Below, piece by piece: positions 8,468 through 17,094 of a stretch of DNA of 64,000 nucleotides. Made by a program: the position numbers and the translations under genes. The stretch is taken from NCBI RefSeq assembly GCF_024158605.1, contig NZ_JAMZGM010000003.1, positions 1 to 64,000 on the forward strand, read 5' to 3'. Below the pieces are notes generated by a model. That model ran no database searches. It had not been told where the DNA came from and saw nothing but the letters and a program-made list of their open reading frames with translations. Positions within the stretch are counted from its first letter, which is position 1. Each line of letters begins with the position of its first letter. Source of the stretch: Sebaldella sp. S0638. GTDB taxonomy: Bacteria; Fusobacteriota; Fusobacteriia; Fusobacteriales; Leptotrichiaceae.

Positions 8468-9253
8468 TTAATATGTTATAAATTCCGGATCTTCGCTTGT
8501 AAGCCTGTCTTCATCTTTCATAATGAGAACCATTTTGCTGAAAAGATAGTCCAGCACCATATCTGCGGGAACTCTGCTTGTAATGTCAGCACCGTCATAA
8601 TACATAGGCGTAGTCTTAAAAAACATCGAATGATCTGCTAACCTTGATAATTCATTATCAGAAAGTCCTGTAAGCGAGATTATCACGCCTTTTCTGCCTT
8701 TTGCTATTACAGCGGGACCAAGTATCCCTTTCTGCTCACCTGAAAAAGAAATAAAAAGACATATATCACTTTCTTTTATTTTATTTGCATAAAAAAGCAT
8801 GGCATGCTGATCAATAAAACTTATTGCCGCTATCCCCAGAAATGTCAGCCGCATTGAAAAAATATCCGCTGAAAGCCTTGAAGGTCCCAGACCAAAAATA
8901 CTGATATTCTTTTTTCCCACTATCAAAGCTGCAAGATAATCAAGCAATTCTGAATTTATCAGCTCTTTTGTCTTTACCAGATCTTTATAAAGACCGTCCT
9001 CAGAAATAGGTACATGAGAAAAATTCTTCTCCAGTTCCTCAAAGATCACATGTTTCATTTCCGAAAAACCCGTAAATCCCATTTTCTTAGACATTCTCAC
9101 TATTGTATTGGGACTGCAGAAAACAGCATCAGCAAGATCTTTTATTCTCAATCCTCTTATTTTATTTGAATTTGAAATAATATATCTGAGTATCTCTTTT
9201 TCTGTTTCATTCAGATTTTTATACTTATCTCTTATAAGATTTTCTATTTTCAT
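8468..9253 (-). CDS. RpiR/MurR-family regulator (HTH + SIS domain)
   Basis: 261 aa from the ATG at 9253, which has GGAAGG 7 nt upstream; a GTG two codons earlier is less well placed. The N-terminal HTH_6 domain (about residues 1-75) has NETEKEILRYI and the recognition-helix stretch CSPNTIVRMSKKMGF, typical of RpiR regulators. A C-terminal SIS sugar-phosphate-binding domain follows, with FGLGPSRLSA and LFISFSGEQKG. Such proteins sense sugar phosphates and control sugar-use genes. It is the last gene of the chemosensory operon, 20 nt after the ROK kinase, which suggests the kinase product or a related sugar phosphate is its ligand. Confidence 0.9.
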   Translation of the reverse strand: MKIENLIRDKYKNLNETEKEILRYIISNSNKIRGLRIKDLADAVFCSPNTIVRMSKKMGFTGFSEMKHVIFEELEKNFSHVPISEDGLYKDLVKTKELINSELLDYLAALIVGKKNISIFGLGPSRLSADIFSMRLTFLGIAAISFIDQHAMLFYANKIKESDICLFISFSGEQKGILGPAVIAKGRKGVIISLTGLSDNELSRLADHSMFFKTTPMYYDGADITSRVPADMVLDYLFSKMVLIMKDEDRLTSEDPEFITY

Positions 9254-9273
9254 GAACACCTTCCAATTTTCAT

Positions 9274-10218
9274 TTACATCATAGCTAAATATGCAGCACC
9301 AAGTATTCCCGCATCATTCCCCAGCTCTGCCTGTACTATTTTCAGACCTTCCAGTGCTGAAGGAAGTGCATATTTTTTTAGATTTTCCTTTACCCTGTCT
9401 ATTAAAAAATCTCCTGCCAGACTCACTCCTCCGCCTAAAACAACTATTTCAGGATCAAGTGTATTCAAAAGATTTCCTATTCCCATTGCCAGATACTCTG
9501 CTTCGTAGTCTACTATATCAACAGAAAACTCATCTCCGGCTTTAGCTGCATCAAAGACATCTTTAGCTTCCAGTTCTCTTCCTTTTGTCATCTCATACAG
9601 CTGATTTTTTTTATTTACTATCAATCTTCCCTGAGCCTCTCTTATAAGCCCCGTAGCTGACGCATATGCTTCCCAGCATCCTTTCTGCCCGCATCCGCAG
9701 AGCTTCCCGTCTTTCACTAATTTTGTATGTCCTATTTCCCCTCCTGTACCTGTTTTACCCGAAACAAGCTGTCCGTTTACTATTATTCCTCCGCCTATAC
9801 CTGTTCCTATTGCTATTCCAAGTACATTACTATGTCCTTTTCCTGCACCTTTCCACATTTCCCCGAGAGTTATTACATTTACATCATTATCAGCTCTCAC
9901 TTTCAAGCCTATTCTCTTTTCGAATTCTTCTGCCAGATTCAGATTTTCAGGCCATGGAAAATTAGCAAAGAACTTCACTATTTGTGTCTGTACTACAGGC
10001 CCCGGAACTCCTATCCCTACTCCGCCTACATTTTCCAACGGTATTTCGTATTCTTTCAGATTTTCTTTCAGAATATCTGCTATTCTGTTCAGGGATATTT
10101 CATATCCGTCTATTGATTCTGTTTTTATTGTTGTAGTAAATATCTTATTCCCCTCTTTATCCACTACCCCTATTTTTGTATTTGTCCCGCCTAGATCAAT
10201 CCCTACATAATAATCCAT
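9274..10218 (-). CDS. ROK-family glucokinase / sugar kinase
   Basis: 314 aa. The ATP-binding phosphate motif DLGGTNTK is near the N-terminus (residues 8-15). The ROK signature region has GTGIGGGII, a GGEIGH motif and the zinc-binding cluster CGCGQKGCWEAYAS. It phosphorylates glucose or a related hexose or amino sugar in the cytoplasm. ATG start behind AGGAGGA. It begins 5 nt after the CheW-like gene ends, so it is an integral member of the chemosensory operon and is followed by an RpiR regulator. Glucose is the default guess for the substrate; N-acetylmannosamine or others cannot be excluded. Confidence 0.92.
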   Translation of the reverse strand: MDYYVGIDLGGTNTKIGVVDKEGNKIFTTTIKTESIDGYEISLNRIADILKENLKEYEIPLENVGGVGIGVPGPVVQTQIVKFFANFPWPENLNLAEEFEKRIGLKVRADNDVNVITLGEMWKGAGKGHSNVLGIAIGTGIGGGIIVNGQLVSGKTGTGGEIGHTKLVKDGKLCGCGQKGCWEAYASATGLIREAQGRLIVNKKNQLYEMTKGRELEAKDVFDAAKAGDEFSVDIVDYEAEYLAMGIGNLLNTLDPEIVVLGGGVSLAGDFLIDRVKENLKKYALPSALEGLKIVQAELGNDAGILGAAYLAMM

Positions 10219-10223
10219 AAACG

Positions 10224-10592
10224 CTATCCTCCTATAAATTCTTCTAAGTTAATTAATTTTACCACTCTTTCATCTATGTAAAAATCTTCCGTTGTTTCAC
10301 CATTTTCAAATTCATAAATATCAAGGACATTTTTTACAAATATTGAAAACTCGCTTACCCTGTACCTTAGTATAAGTGCCGCCTCTGCCTCACCATCCTC
10401 AGGTTTTCCGCCGCCGTATTCCGCTACAGGAATAAATCTGTTATCAAAGTGTATTACACCGGGATAATTTTTTTCCAAAGCGGGAAGTTCATAAAACTTA
10501 GCGTTATTCTTTATTTTCAATACGTATTTCAATTCTATTCCGTATAATTCTTTCCCGATTTCAAATACAAGATATTTTTTTGCCGGCTTCAT
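10224..10592 (-). CDS. CheW-like coupling protein
   Basis: 122 aa, slightly short for CheW (about 150). It reads as one CheW domain: KYLVFEIGKELYGIEL at the start, then YPGVIHFDNRFIPV (the conserved region normally G-x-x-x-x-R-G-x-x-x-P-V) and a final VVKLINLEEF. CheW links chemoreceptors to the CheA kinase in a membrane-associated array. The start overlaps the stop of the receptor gene (TAATG). Sequence is diverged from flagellar CheW proteins. Confidence 0.75.
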   Translation of the reverse strand: MKPAKKYLVFEIGKELYGIELKYVLKIKNNAKFYELPALEKNYPGVIHFDNRFIPVAEYGGGKPEDGEAEAALILRYRVSEFSIFVKNVLDIYEFENGETTEDFYIDERVVKLINLEEFIGG

Positions 10593-12364
10593 TATCCCCT
10601 CTTTTCCAGAGAGTTGTTTATTTTTTCTATCTCTCTAAAAAGTGTATTCAAATCATTTATCAGATTAATATTATTGGTAAGCTTTTCTTTAGTTCCTGCC
10701 ACCATCTGTTCCAATTCGCTGAAAGTTTTATTCAGCTCATTTTCCTCTATATTTTCCAGATTTACGTTTTCATAAAGAAATTTTATATTTTTATCAATTC
10801 TTTTGATTTCGTCCTGAAGCTTATTTATCTTTGTTATTGTCAAATCCATTACCTGATTGCTCTTGGCTATTCTTTCGATTACATTATGGCTTATTTCCCT
10901 TGCCTTATTTGATATATCCAGAATCAGAACAGACAGATTTCTTATTTCTTCTGCTATTACCTGATAGCTTTCTCCGTATTCAGACACTCTTTCTGCTTCT
11001 TTTCTTGCGTTAAGCGACAAAAGATTAGTCCTGTCGGAAATCATATTTATATTATCTATCATTTCTTCTATATTTACACTGCTGTCACTTAGTTTATGAA
11101 AACTTCTTCTCAGACTTTCCGTCATAAGGGTAATATTTTTATTTTCCTTAACAATATGTTCGCATTCTTTTATGAGTTTTTCCAGTTCCTCTGAATTCGT
11201 TTCGGAAAGTCCTATTATTTTTCTGACTTCCTCTTTTATCTGGAGCATTTTACTTTGTTCTTCACCCAGAACTTTATAGTTCAAAGCTTGATTTTTGTTA
11301 AGTTCATATGTTTTTTCAAGTATTCCGCTTATATTTTCATCTGTTATTCTTACTTTGTTATGTATTTTATCAGAAAAATTTTCAAATTTTCTTTTTATAT
11401 CCTCAGGCTCATCATACTCTCCTATAAGCTCTGATTCTTTATCAAGACTTATCACTCTGTTCAGTCCCTGTCTGATTTTATATATCAGACTGAGAACAGA
11501 TTTATAAAAGAAGAAGAAAATAACCGTAAAAGCAAGAATTGAAACTATCATGCACAATATTAGCGATAAAAATATATCTGAATACAGATTTTTATAGAAT
11601 GACAGTTTTGAATCTTCCATAATAACATATAATTTATCCATTTCCAGTTTTTTATACATAAATTCTATATTCTGTCCGTTTGATCTTGCTGTAAAACTTC
11701 CTTCCACCTCATCTAAAATATTATTATTCTGAATGTGATAAAAGCTGTAAAAAGAATTCCCGCTCAGCGGACTGTTAGTCGCCAGTATTTCCCCGCTTTC
11801 TTTTATTAGATAATATCTGCTGTCTGCTCTCCCGCCGGCAGTCTTTGGGAGTGAATCCTGCAATATCGTAATTCCCAGTATTTTTTCTTCAAAATTATTA
11901 ATTTTTATCTTCTTTACAAAAGTAATCATATATTTATTAGAAGCCTTATCAAGATAAGGATTTGAGATAAAAAACTCAAAATTCTCACTCTTTGATTCCG
12001 AAATAAGCTTTCGCAGTTCGTTACTGTCGGTATTATCTGTTATCTCAATATTATTGTAAGAATCAATATAGAATACATGTTCATATTCTCTATTCAGAGT
12101 TTTTAGGAAATTTATCTTCTCATTAACAGTTTCAGTACTGTTATCGTTTTTTATACTTTCAATAAATCTTTCGGCACTACTCTCTATTCTGCTTATTTTT
12201 CCGTAATAATTCTCCTGAAGTCTTGTGAGGTTTTCCTCTTTTATATCAGAATAATTATTTTTATACCTGTTATAAATACCTGACACAGAGAATACAAAAA
12301 ATATCAGCAGGGGAATAAAAAATAATGAAAATATCCAGCTTAAAAGTTTATTTTTTAGTCTCAT
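10592..12364 (-). CDS. Methyl-accepting chemotaxis-like receptor (divergent) 1
   Basis: 590 aa. Membrane segment at about 5-30, an extracytoplasmic sensor of about 230 residues that looks Cache-like (YYLIKESGEILATNSP), and a second membrane segment near 262-290. A HAMP-like stretch and a long coiled-coil cytoplasmic domain follow. The hairpin tip near 444-485 reads DRTNLLSLNARKEAERV then VIAEEIRNLS, recognisable as the MCP tip (normally QTNLLALNAAIEAARAG...VADEVRKLA) but altered at several conserved positions. It likely senses a small extracellular ligand and contacts the CheW- and CheA-like proteins. Start 2 nt after the stop of receptor 2. Confidence 0.82.
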   Translation of the reverse strand: MRLKNKLLSWIFSLFFIPLLIFFVFSVSGIYNRYKNNYSDIKEENLTRLQENYYGKISRIESSAERFIESIKNDNSTETVNEKINFLKTLNREYEHVFYIDSYNNIEITDNTDSNELRKLISESKSENFEFFISNPYLDKASNKYMITFVKKIKINNFEEKILGITILQDSLPKTAGGRADSRYYLIKESGEILATNSPLSGNSFYSFYHIQNNNILDEVEGSFTARSNGQNIEFMYKKLEMDKLYVIMEDSKLSFYKNLYSDIFLSLILCMIVSILAFTVIFFFFYKSVLSLIYKIRQGLNRVISLDKESELIGEYDEPEDIKRKFENFSDKIHNKVRITDENISGILEKTYELNKNQALNYKVLGEEQSKMLQIKEEVRKIIGLSETNSEELEKLIKECEHIVKENKNITLMTESLRRSFHKLSDSSVNIEEMIDNINMISDRTNLLSLNARKEAERVSEYGESYQVIAEEIRNLSVLILDISNKAREISHNVIERIAKSNQVMDLTITKINKLQDEIKRIDKNIKFLYENVNLENIEENELNKTFSELEQMVAGTKEKLTNNINLINDLNTLFREIEKINNSLEKRG

Positions 12365-12366
12365 AT

Positions 12367-14238
12367 TTAGTCTGCCTCACTTCCGTCTGAATATACCCCG
12401 GAATCAAGCTTATACTCTTCTGAAAGTGTAATCAGAGTTTTCAGCCTTTCTTCCAGTTTTTTTATTTCATAAATCTCTTTGGAATAAACATCTCTGTTTT
12501 TTATTACTTCATTTCTCATTTCTTCAAGCTTTGAAGAAAAACCAAGCAGATTATCTTTATTTTCCACATATCTTACTATTTCACGTTCATGATTTTTTCT
12601 AAGTCCGGTAAATCTTTCCGTAAATACTGATATATAATCAGCTATAAGATTCAGCGACTTGTTTTTCAGCTGAAAACTTATTTTTTCCTGTTTCAAAATT
12701 GCTTTTATTTCCTCTGACAAAAGCTTTATTCTGTTTGCCAGATGTCTTATTTCTTTTGAGCTTTCTTCCAGTTCCACAGAATTATTCCCGGAACTGCTGT
12801 ACATTTCTATAGTGGAATTCAGCCCGAAAACATTTATCTGAAAAGAAATTTTATTTATTTCATTTGCCAGCTTCTCTATAAGATCTCCGTTTTCCCTCTC
12901 TTTTTCAAAATTCTCCCTGAGCGTATTTATATTTCTGTTTATGTCGGAAAATTCGTTCAGAATAGCAGTATTCATTTTATGGTTTTCCATTAACAGATTA
13001 TATACCTTGTCAAAATTTTCCTGATTTCTGTGCAGCACTGTATTTATTTTCAGTATGTCAGATTCTTTATTCAGATTTTTATTCAAAAGCGTACTCGTCT
13101 TTTCAAATAACTCATTATTTGATTTTTTTATGTCAGAACAGTTTTCTTTTACCTCATTTACAAAATCGGTATATGTTTTCAACACTTTGTTGTAACTTTC
13201 CTGAAGATAAAACTTATTTTCGCCGAACTCCACAGGCTTAAGATCTTTCCTGCTGATGGCGTATAATGCTCTGTCCAGCATAGAAACCGGCTTTCCTAAA
13301 ACATTTTTTATTATAAAATATATTAAAACTACACCTGCTATGTTAAATACCAGTATCATCCAGATATTATCCACAAAAAATTCAACACTTTGAAGTACAG
13401 AAGCATTCTTTTTCATAATAAAAATATTCTTATCATCAAGTTTATAAAATGAATAAAATTCTCTCTTTGTATGGAGAGGTGATACAAGTCCTGTTTTTCT
13501 GTCAGAAGACTGGATATTTTTTATCATTGAAAGAAGCATATTATTTTCCACAGTCTTTATATTATTTATTTTAATATCCTGATTATTTGTAATAAAGATT
13601 TCATTTCCCGGATTAATAAGATAATATTCCCCGTCAGCTTCATCGCCTTTCAGTATCTCTTCAAGCCTGCTGTAATCCAGTGCCAGTACAAGCACGCCTT
13701 TGACATTATTCCCGCTGTCTATATTCATATAATATAAGGCAACATTAGTATTCATATCCTTTACATACACAGGCATTATCCATCCTGAAGAAGACTGGCT
13801 GTTTTCAGCCTTAGTCCTGAATTCATATATGTCATTTTCTGACAGAGCTCCTGCTGTTCCTCTTCCTGCAGGTGAAATATAAAAAGAACCGGAAACTTCC
13901 CCGTTGTCAGTATTAAGCTGATAATATCCCCCTGCTATACCTGATGTAAGTATAAAGCTCTGTAATTCTTTATCAATATCAGACTTAATCTGCTCCCTGT
14001 CACGAAAATCTTCTCTGTTTTTCAGCCCTGCCGCAAAGTTATCAGCGAGTATTTCGGCTGTTCCCAGATTGCGTTCCAGTTCTGATCCCAGAATAGTACT
14101 GTTATATTTTAGTCTTTCCTGCATCTCCCTTATATATATTTCATTTCTGTCTCTGGTATTCAGATAAGTAATTGCCAGTTCCAGTATTATAATTACCAGT
14201 GCTATATAAAAAAAGAGTTTAAAAGTTACTTTTTTCAA
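12367..14238 (-). CDS. Methyl-accepting chemotaxis-like receptor (highly divergent) 2
   Basis: 623 aa, TTG start at 14238 with its GGAGGAT site inside the preceding gene. Same layout as receptor 1: N-terminal membrane segment (about 5-25), Cache-like sensor containing GEYYLINPGNEIFITN, second membrane segment near 295-315, then a long coiled coil. The expected signalling tip near 461-505 (ISFQINVFGLNSTIEM, EIRHLANRI) keeps only the hydrophobic pattern of an MCP tip. It would be missed by a strict MCP profile. Whether it still engages CheW or CheA is unclear; its place in the operon argues that it does. Confidence 0.72.
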   Translation of the reverse strand: MKKVTFKLFFYIALVIIILELAITYLNTRDRNEIYIREMQERLKYNSTILGSELERNLGTAEILADNFAAGLKNREDFRDREQIKSDIDKELQSFILTSGIAGGYYQLNTDNGEVSGSFYISPAGRGTAGALSENDIYEFRTKAENSQSSSGWIMPVYVKDMNTNVALYYMNIDSGNNVKGVLVLALDYSRLEEILKGDEADGEYYLINPGNEIFITNNQDIKINNIKTVENNMLLSMIKNIQSSDRKTGLVSPLHTKREFYSFYKLDDKNIFIMKKNASVLQSVEFFVDNIWMILVFNIAGVVLIYFIIKNVLGKPVSMLDRALYAISRKDLKPVEFGENKFYLQESYNKVLKTYTDFVNEVKENCSDIKKSNNELFEKTSTLLNKNLNKESDILKINTVLHRNQENFDKVYNLLMENHKMNTAILNEFSDINRNINTLRENFEKERENGDLIEKLANEINKISFQINVFGLNSTIEMYSSSGNNSVELEESSKEIRHLANRIKLLSEEIKAILKQEKISFQLKNKSLNLIADYISVFTERFTGLRKNHEREIVRYVENKDNLLGFSSKLEEMRNEVIKNRDVYSKEIYEIKKLEERLKTLITLSEEYKLDSGVYSDGSEAD

Positions 14239-14240
14239 AA

Positions 14241-15302
14241 TTAATATCCTCCGTATTCTATATTATAATTCTCCTTGAGATATTCCAAAAGCTGCAAACC
14301 GTAAAAATCATGTTTCCCCCTGTAAAGAATATCTTTTACCTCTTTATCTGATATGATTTCGCTTATTCTTGCTTTTACCTTATTCAGATTCTCTTTTTTC
14401 ATATTTAATAATATCAGTATCCTTGTTTCTTTTTCGCTGAAGCGTTTGAAAGTGACAAGTTCCAGATCGCCGAAATTTTTATTAAATAATGTATCCGAAA
14501 TTTTTACTTCATCATCTTCCAGAATATAACAATCCACCAGATTATAGTAACACACACCGTCCAGCACTTTGAAATTCTCTGTTATCTCTTTCGGTATCAC
14601 ATTCTGCTTTTCTTTATAATAAAATTTTATATTGTACACACTTTCATATTCATCTATATTAAGAACTTTTATTTCCTCTGCTGCTTCATCACTATATTTC
14701 TTTATTATTTCCCCGAAATCTCCTGTGTCTTTATTTAATTTAAAGTCCAGTACAAAGTAATCATATTCTTCATTTGAAAGATCCTGCGGTGTATAATTAT
14801 AAGGATTTCCATACTCTCGCAAAAAATCCAGAAATATATTCCTTGTGAGAAAAAATAACGGCCTGGTTTTATCCAGTTTTATTTTTATATAATAATATCT
14901 TTTGTTTTCACTTAGTTTATTTATTGCTTCCTCAAAAAAATCAATATGTTCATCCAGCTTCATATACTCTTTTATATGAATAGTTTCCAAAGATGAAGTA
15001 TTTTTTTCCAAAGCCTGAAAAGCTCTCAGTATATCAGTCAGGCAGTTTAACAAATCATATTTATATTCATAAAAAAGGTATTTGTCATCTTCTATTATCT
15101 GAAAGAGTTTTCTTAATAATGCGGATAATGCCGAGACTTTTTTGTCTTTTACAAGAAAACTGCTGTTTTCTATTCTGTTGATCATTATCCTGTCTTCTTT
15201 GAAATCTGCTTCGTCTGCCTGATCTATCTTCACTATCTTTTTTATCAGTTCTTCTACACGAAGTCTGTTCTTCTGACAATAATCCTGAATTTTTCTATCC
15301 AT
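14241..15302 (-). CDS. CheA N-terminal-half-like protein (degenerate P1 + P2-like)
   Basis: 353 aa, not assigned by any single obvious motif. Residues about 33-97 have the helical pattern of a CheA HPt (P1) domain, but the expected phospho-accepting position reads INRIEN instead of x-H-T-I-K-G, placing Asn42 where His belongs. Residues about 134-190 resemble the CheA P2-type fold (YYIKIKLDKTRPLFFLTRNIFL, then LREYG, then a YDYFVLDF strand), and similar alpha/beta sequence follows. It lies between the CheA catalytic-half gene and the receptors. Inference: the amino-terminal half of a CheA encoded separately, probably not phosphorylated. Alternative: an unrelated adaptor. Confidence 0.5.
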   Translation of the reverse strand: MDRKIQDYCQKNRLRVEELIKKIVKIDQADEADFKEDRIMINRIENSSFLVKDKKVSALSALLRKLFQIIEDDKYLFYEYKYDLLNCLTDILRAFQALEKNTSSLETIHIKEYMKLDEHIDFFEEAINKLSENKRYYYIKIKLDKTRPLFFLTRNIFLDFLREYGNPYNYTPQDLSNEEYDYFVLDFKLNKDTGDFGEIIKKYSDEAAEEIKVLNIDEYESVYNIKFYYKEKQNVIPKEITENFKVLDGVCYYNLVDCYILEDDEVKISDTLFNKNFGDLELVTFKRFSEKETRILILLNMKKENLNKVKARISEIISDKEVKDILYRGKHDFYGLQLLEYLKENYNIEYGGY

Positions 15303-15339
15303 AATTCTTCCTATCCTGAATTTTTATTTGCATCAAAAT

Positions 15340-16785
15340 TTAATTTTCAAGAAAATCCCTGTTCTTGCTTACATTTTTCATATCCAGTACAAGTGCTATT
15401 TCGCCGTTTTTCAATATCGAAGCACCTAAAAACGCTTTATAATCCTTATTATCCACATTTATTTTCTGAGGCACCACTTCTTCAAGACCGCCTATGTAGT
15501 CTGCGAGAAATATATACTTTTCCCCGCTTACATTTAGTATAATCCCGTATCCGGACTTACCGTTATCTTCTTTTTTAAACTTTTCGGGAATTTGCAAAAC
15601 CAGATATTCCTCATTTTCAAACATATAATATGTATAATCCGAAATATGGGAAAAATTTACCTTGTCTGTTTTTATTGTTTTTTCCACAAGACTGAAAGGT
15701 ACTGCATAATTAATATTTCCGGACTTTATCAGAAGAGTTTCCGTAAGTATAAATTTCAGCGGTATTCTTGCTGTAAGGAGTGTATACTGTGTTTTTTTGC
15801 TCTCTATTTTCAGATGTCCTCCCAGTTCCTCCACTGTATTATAAAAATTCGATAAAGTCAGATCTCTTTCTTTGTTTTCTTCTTTTTTATTCGTAAGTGA
15901 CATTTCAGGCTTAAATACCAGAGCCAGTATCTCTTCTTTTGTGTACTTTCTGTTAATATCCACCATTCCTGCTTCTTCTGCGCGCTGAAATATTTCCATA
16001 TCATCAATTCCCTGACCGTCATCAAGCATTTCAATAACAATCTCACCGAATTCCTGTTTAAAAGTCAGCCCAAGCTGTCCTTTTTTATTTTTCTCATAGA
16101 GAAGCCGCTCATCCTGAGACTCTATTCCGTATATAACAGAATTGACAAAAACATTTATTATATGGTCTTTTATTTTATAAAAAATGTATCTGTCAAAATT
16201 AATTTTCATTCCTCTTACATTAAAGTCTATATCTTTATTTATTATTTTGGCATAATCACGTATTATTTTTTCTATTTTCCTTACTTCTTCCTTTAGATTT
16301 ACCACTCTTGAATTAAGAATTACTTTATTTATATTTTCTCTGTATTTCCCCACTTTTTCTACAAGATCTTTATATTCGTCCTGTTTTTCATAGTCAATAT
16401 ATTTCTGAAAACCCTCGAGCTCTCTCTGAACCGATATTATTCCCGCACTCTGGGCGAGAATATTATTAAGTCTGGATATCTTTAATTCCACATAATCATT
16501 ATCCTCTGCGCTGTCATCAAGGTAAGTAATATTATATTTCTGGACGAATTTGAATTTACCCAGTATGTTTTCCAGTTTCCGGGTATCATTCAAAAATATT
16601 CCGTAGCTTAATTTCATATTTATGTTTTCAGGTTCAAAATTATCAAATATACTGTCTTCGAGAAATACATATTTCTTGTATCCGGGCATAAAGTTTTCCT
16701 CTATTTCCCGTTCAAGAAGTTCATAATTGTCAATATCTTCCGAATCCCTGAAATATATATCAAGAATACTCTCTTTATTTTCCAT
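15340..16785 (-). CDS. CheA-like protein, catalytic and CheW-like half (no P1)
   Basis: 481 aa. Residues 1-95 are unassigned. Residues about 98-180 match the CheA P3 dimerisation helices (VELKISRLNNILAQSAG). Residues 185-345 match the HATPase (P4): the N box keeps Asn215 (VFVNSVIYGIE) but Tyr219 replaces the usual His, and the G1 box DDGQGI is at 255-260. The following lid region (about 300-315) reads KEENKERDLTLSN, with no GxGxG G2 box, before the normal ELGGHLKIES strand. A C-terminal CheW-like P5 domain follows (about 345-481). Probably an array scaffold with weak or no kinase activity. First gene of the operon. Confidence 0.78.
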   Translation of the reverse strand: MENKESILDIYFRDSEDIDNYELLEREIEENFMPGYKKYVFLEDSIFDNFEPENINMKLSYGIFLNDTRKLENILGKFKFVQKYNITYLDDSAEDNDYVELKISRLNNILAQSAGIISVQRELEGFQKYIDYEKQDEYKDLVEKVGKYRENINKVILNSRVVNLKEEVRKIEKIIRDYAKIINKDIDFNVRGMKINFDRYIFYKIKDHIINVFVNSVIYGIESQDERLLYEKNKKGQLGLTFKQEFGEIVIEMLDDGQGIDDMEIFQRAEEAGMVDINRKYTKEEILALVFKPEMSLTNKKEENKERDLTLSNFYNTVEELGGHLKIESKKTQYTLLTARIPLKFILTETLLIKSGNINYAVPFSLVEKTIKTDKVNFSHISDYTYYMFENEEYLVLQIPEKFKKEDNGKSGYGIILNVSGEKYIFLADYIGGLEEVVPQKINVDNKDYKAFLGASILKNGEIALVLDMKNVSKNRDFLEN

Positions 16786-16811
16786 ATTTCACCACTTAAT
16801 AGTTTATTATA

Positions 16812-16840
16812 AGTTTACCTCATTTAAGGCTTTTTTTCAA
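16812..16840 (-). promoter_or_regulatory. Possible promoter of the chemosensory operon
   Basis: Minus strand TTGAAA (16840-16835), 17-nt spacer, TAACT-like hexamer TAAACT (16817-16812), about 26 nt before the ATG at 16785. A TATAAT just downstream (16811-16806) is an alternative -10 but lacks a -35 at good spacing. The remainder of 16841-17034 has no gene. Confidence 0.45.
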
Positions 16841-17034
16841 GAATTCATATTTATTATTTATTTTTCTTATTTAACTTTAGATTTTCCTTTATGTCATTTC
16901 TTCTGAAACACTTGATAATTCTCCATTCAAAACACTTTCTCATTTTTGCGGATATCTTAGAAAAAGTTCTAGTTAATTAATGAAATTACTTAAATAAAGT
17001 AATCTGTATTTAGGAATGTAAAAGGTTAAATTCA

Positions 17035-17063
17035 TTGAAACAGGCTTACAAACATGTTATAAT
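17035..17063 (+). promoter_or_regulatory. Promoter of trpS
   Basis: TTGAAA (17035-17040), 17-nt spacer, TATAAT (17058-17063), 31 nt upstream of the trpS ATG. No T-box leader (specifier stem, T-box sequence, antiterminator) is visible in this short 5' region. Confidence 0.75.
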
Positions 17064-17094
17064 TATAGAAAACATTTAATTTTTGGAGGTTATA

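Noticed and set aside
17040-17094. T-box riboswitch upstream of trpS
   Set aside because: The leader after the -10 box is only about 30 nt and has neither the T-box sequence nor a specifier hairpin.
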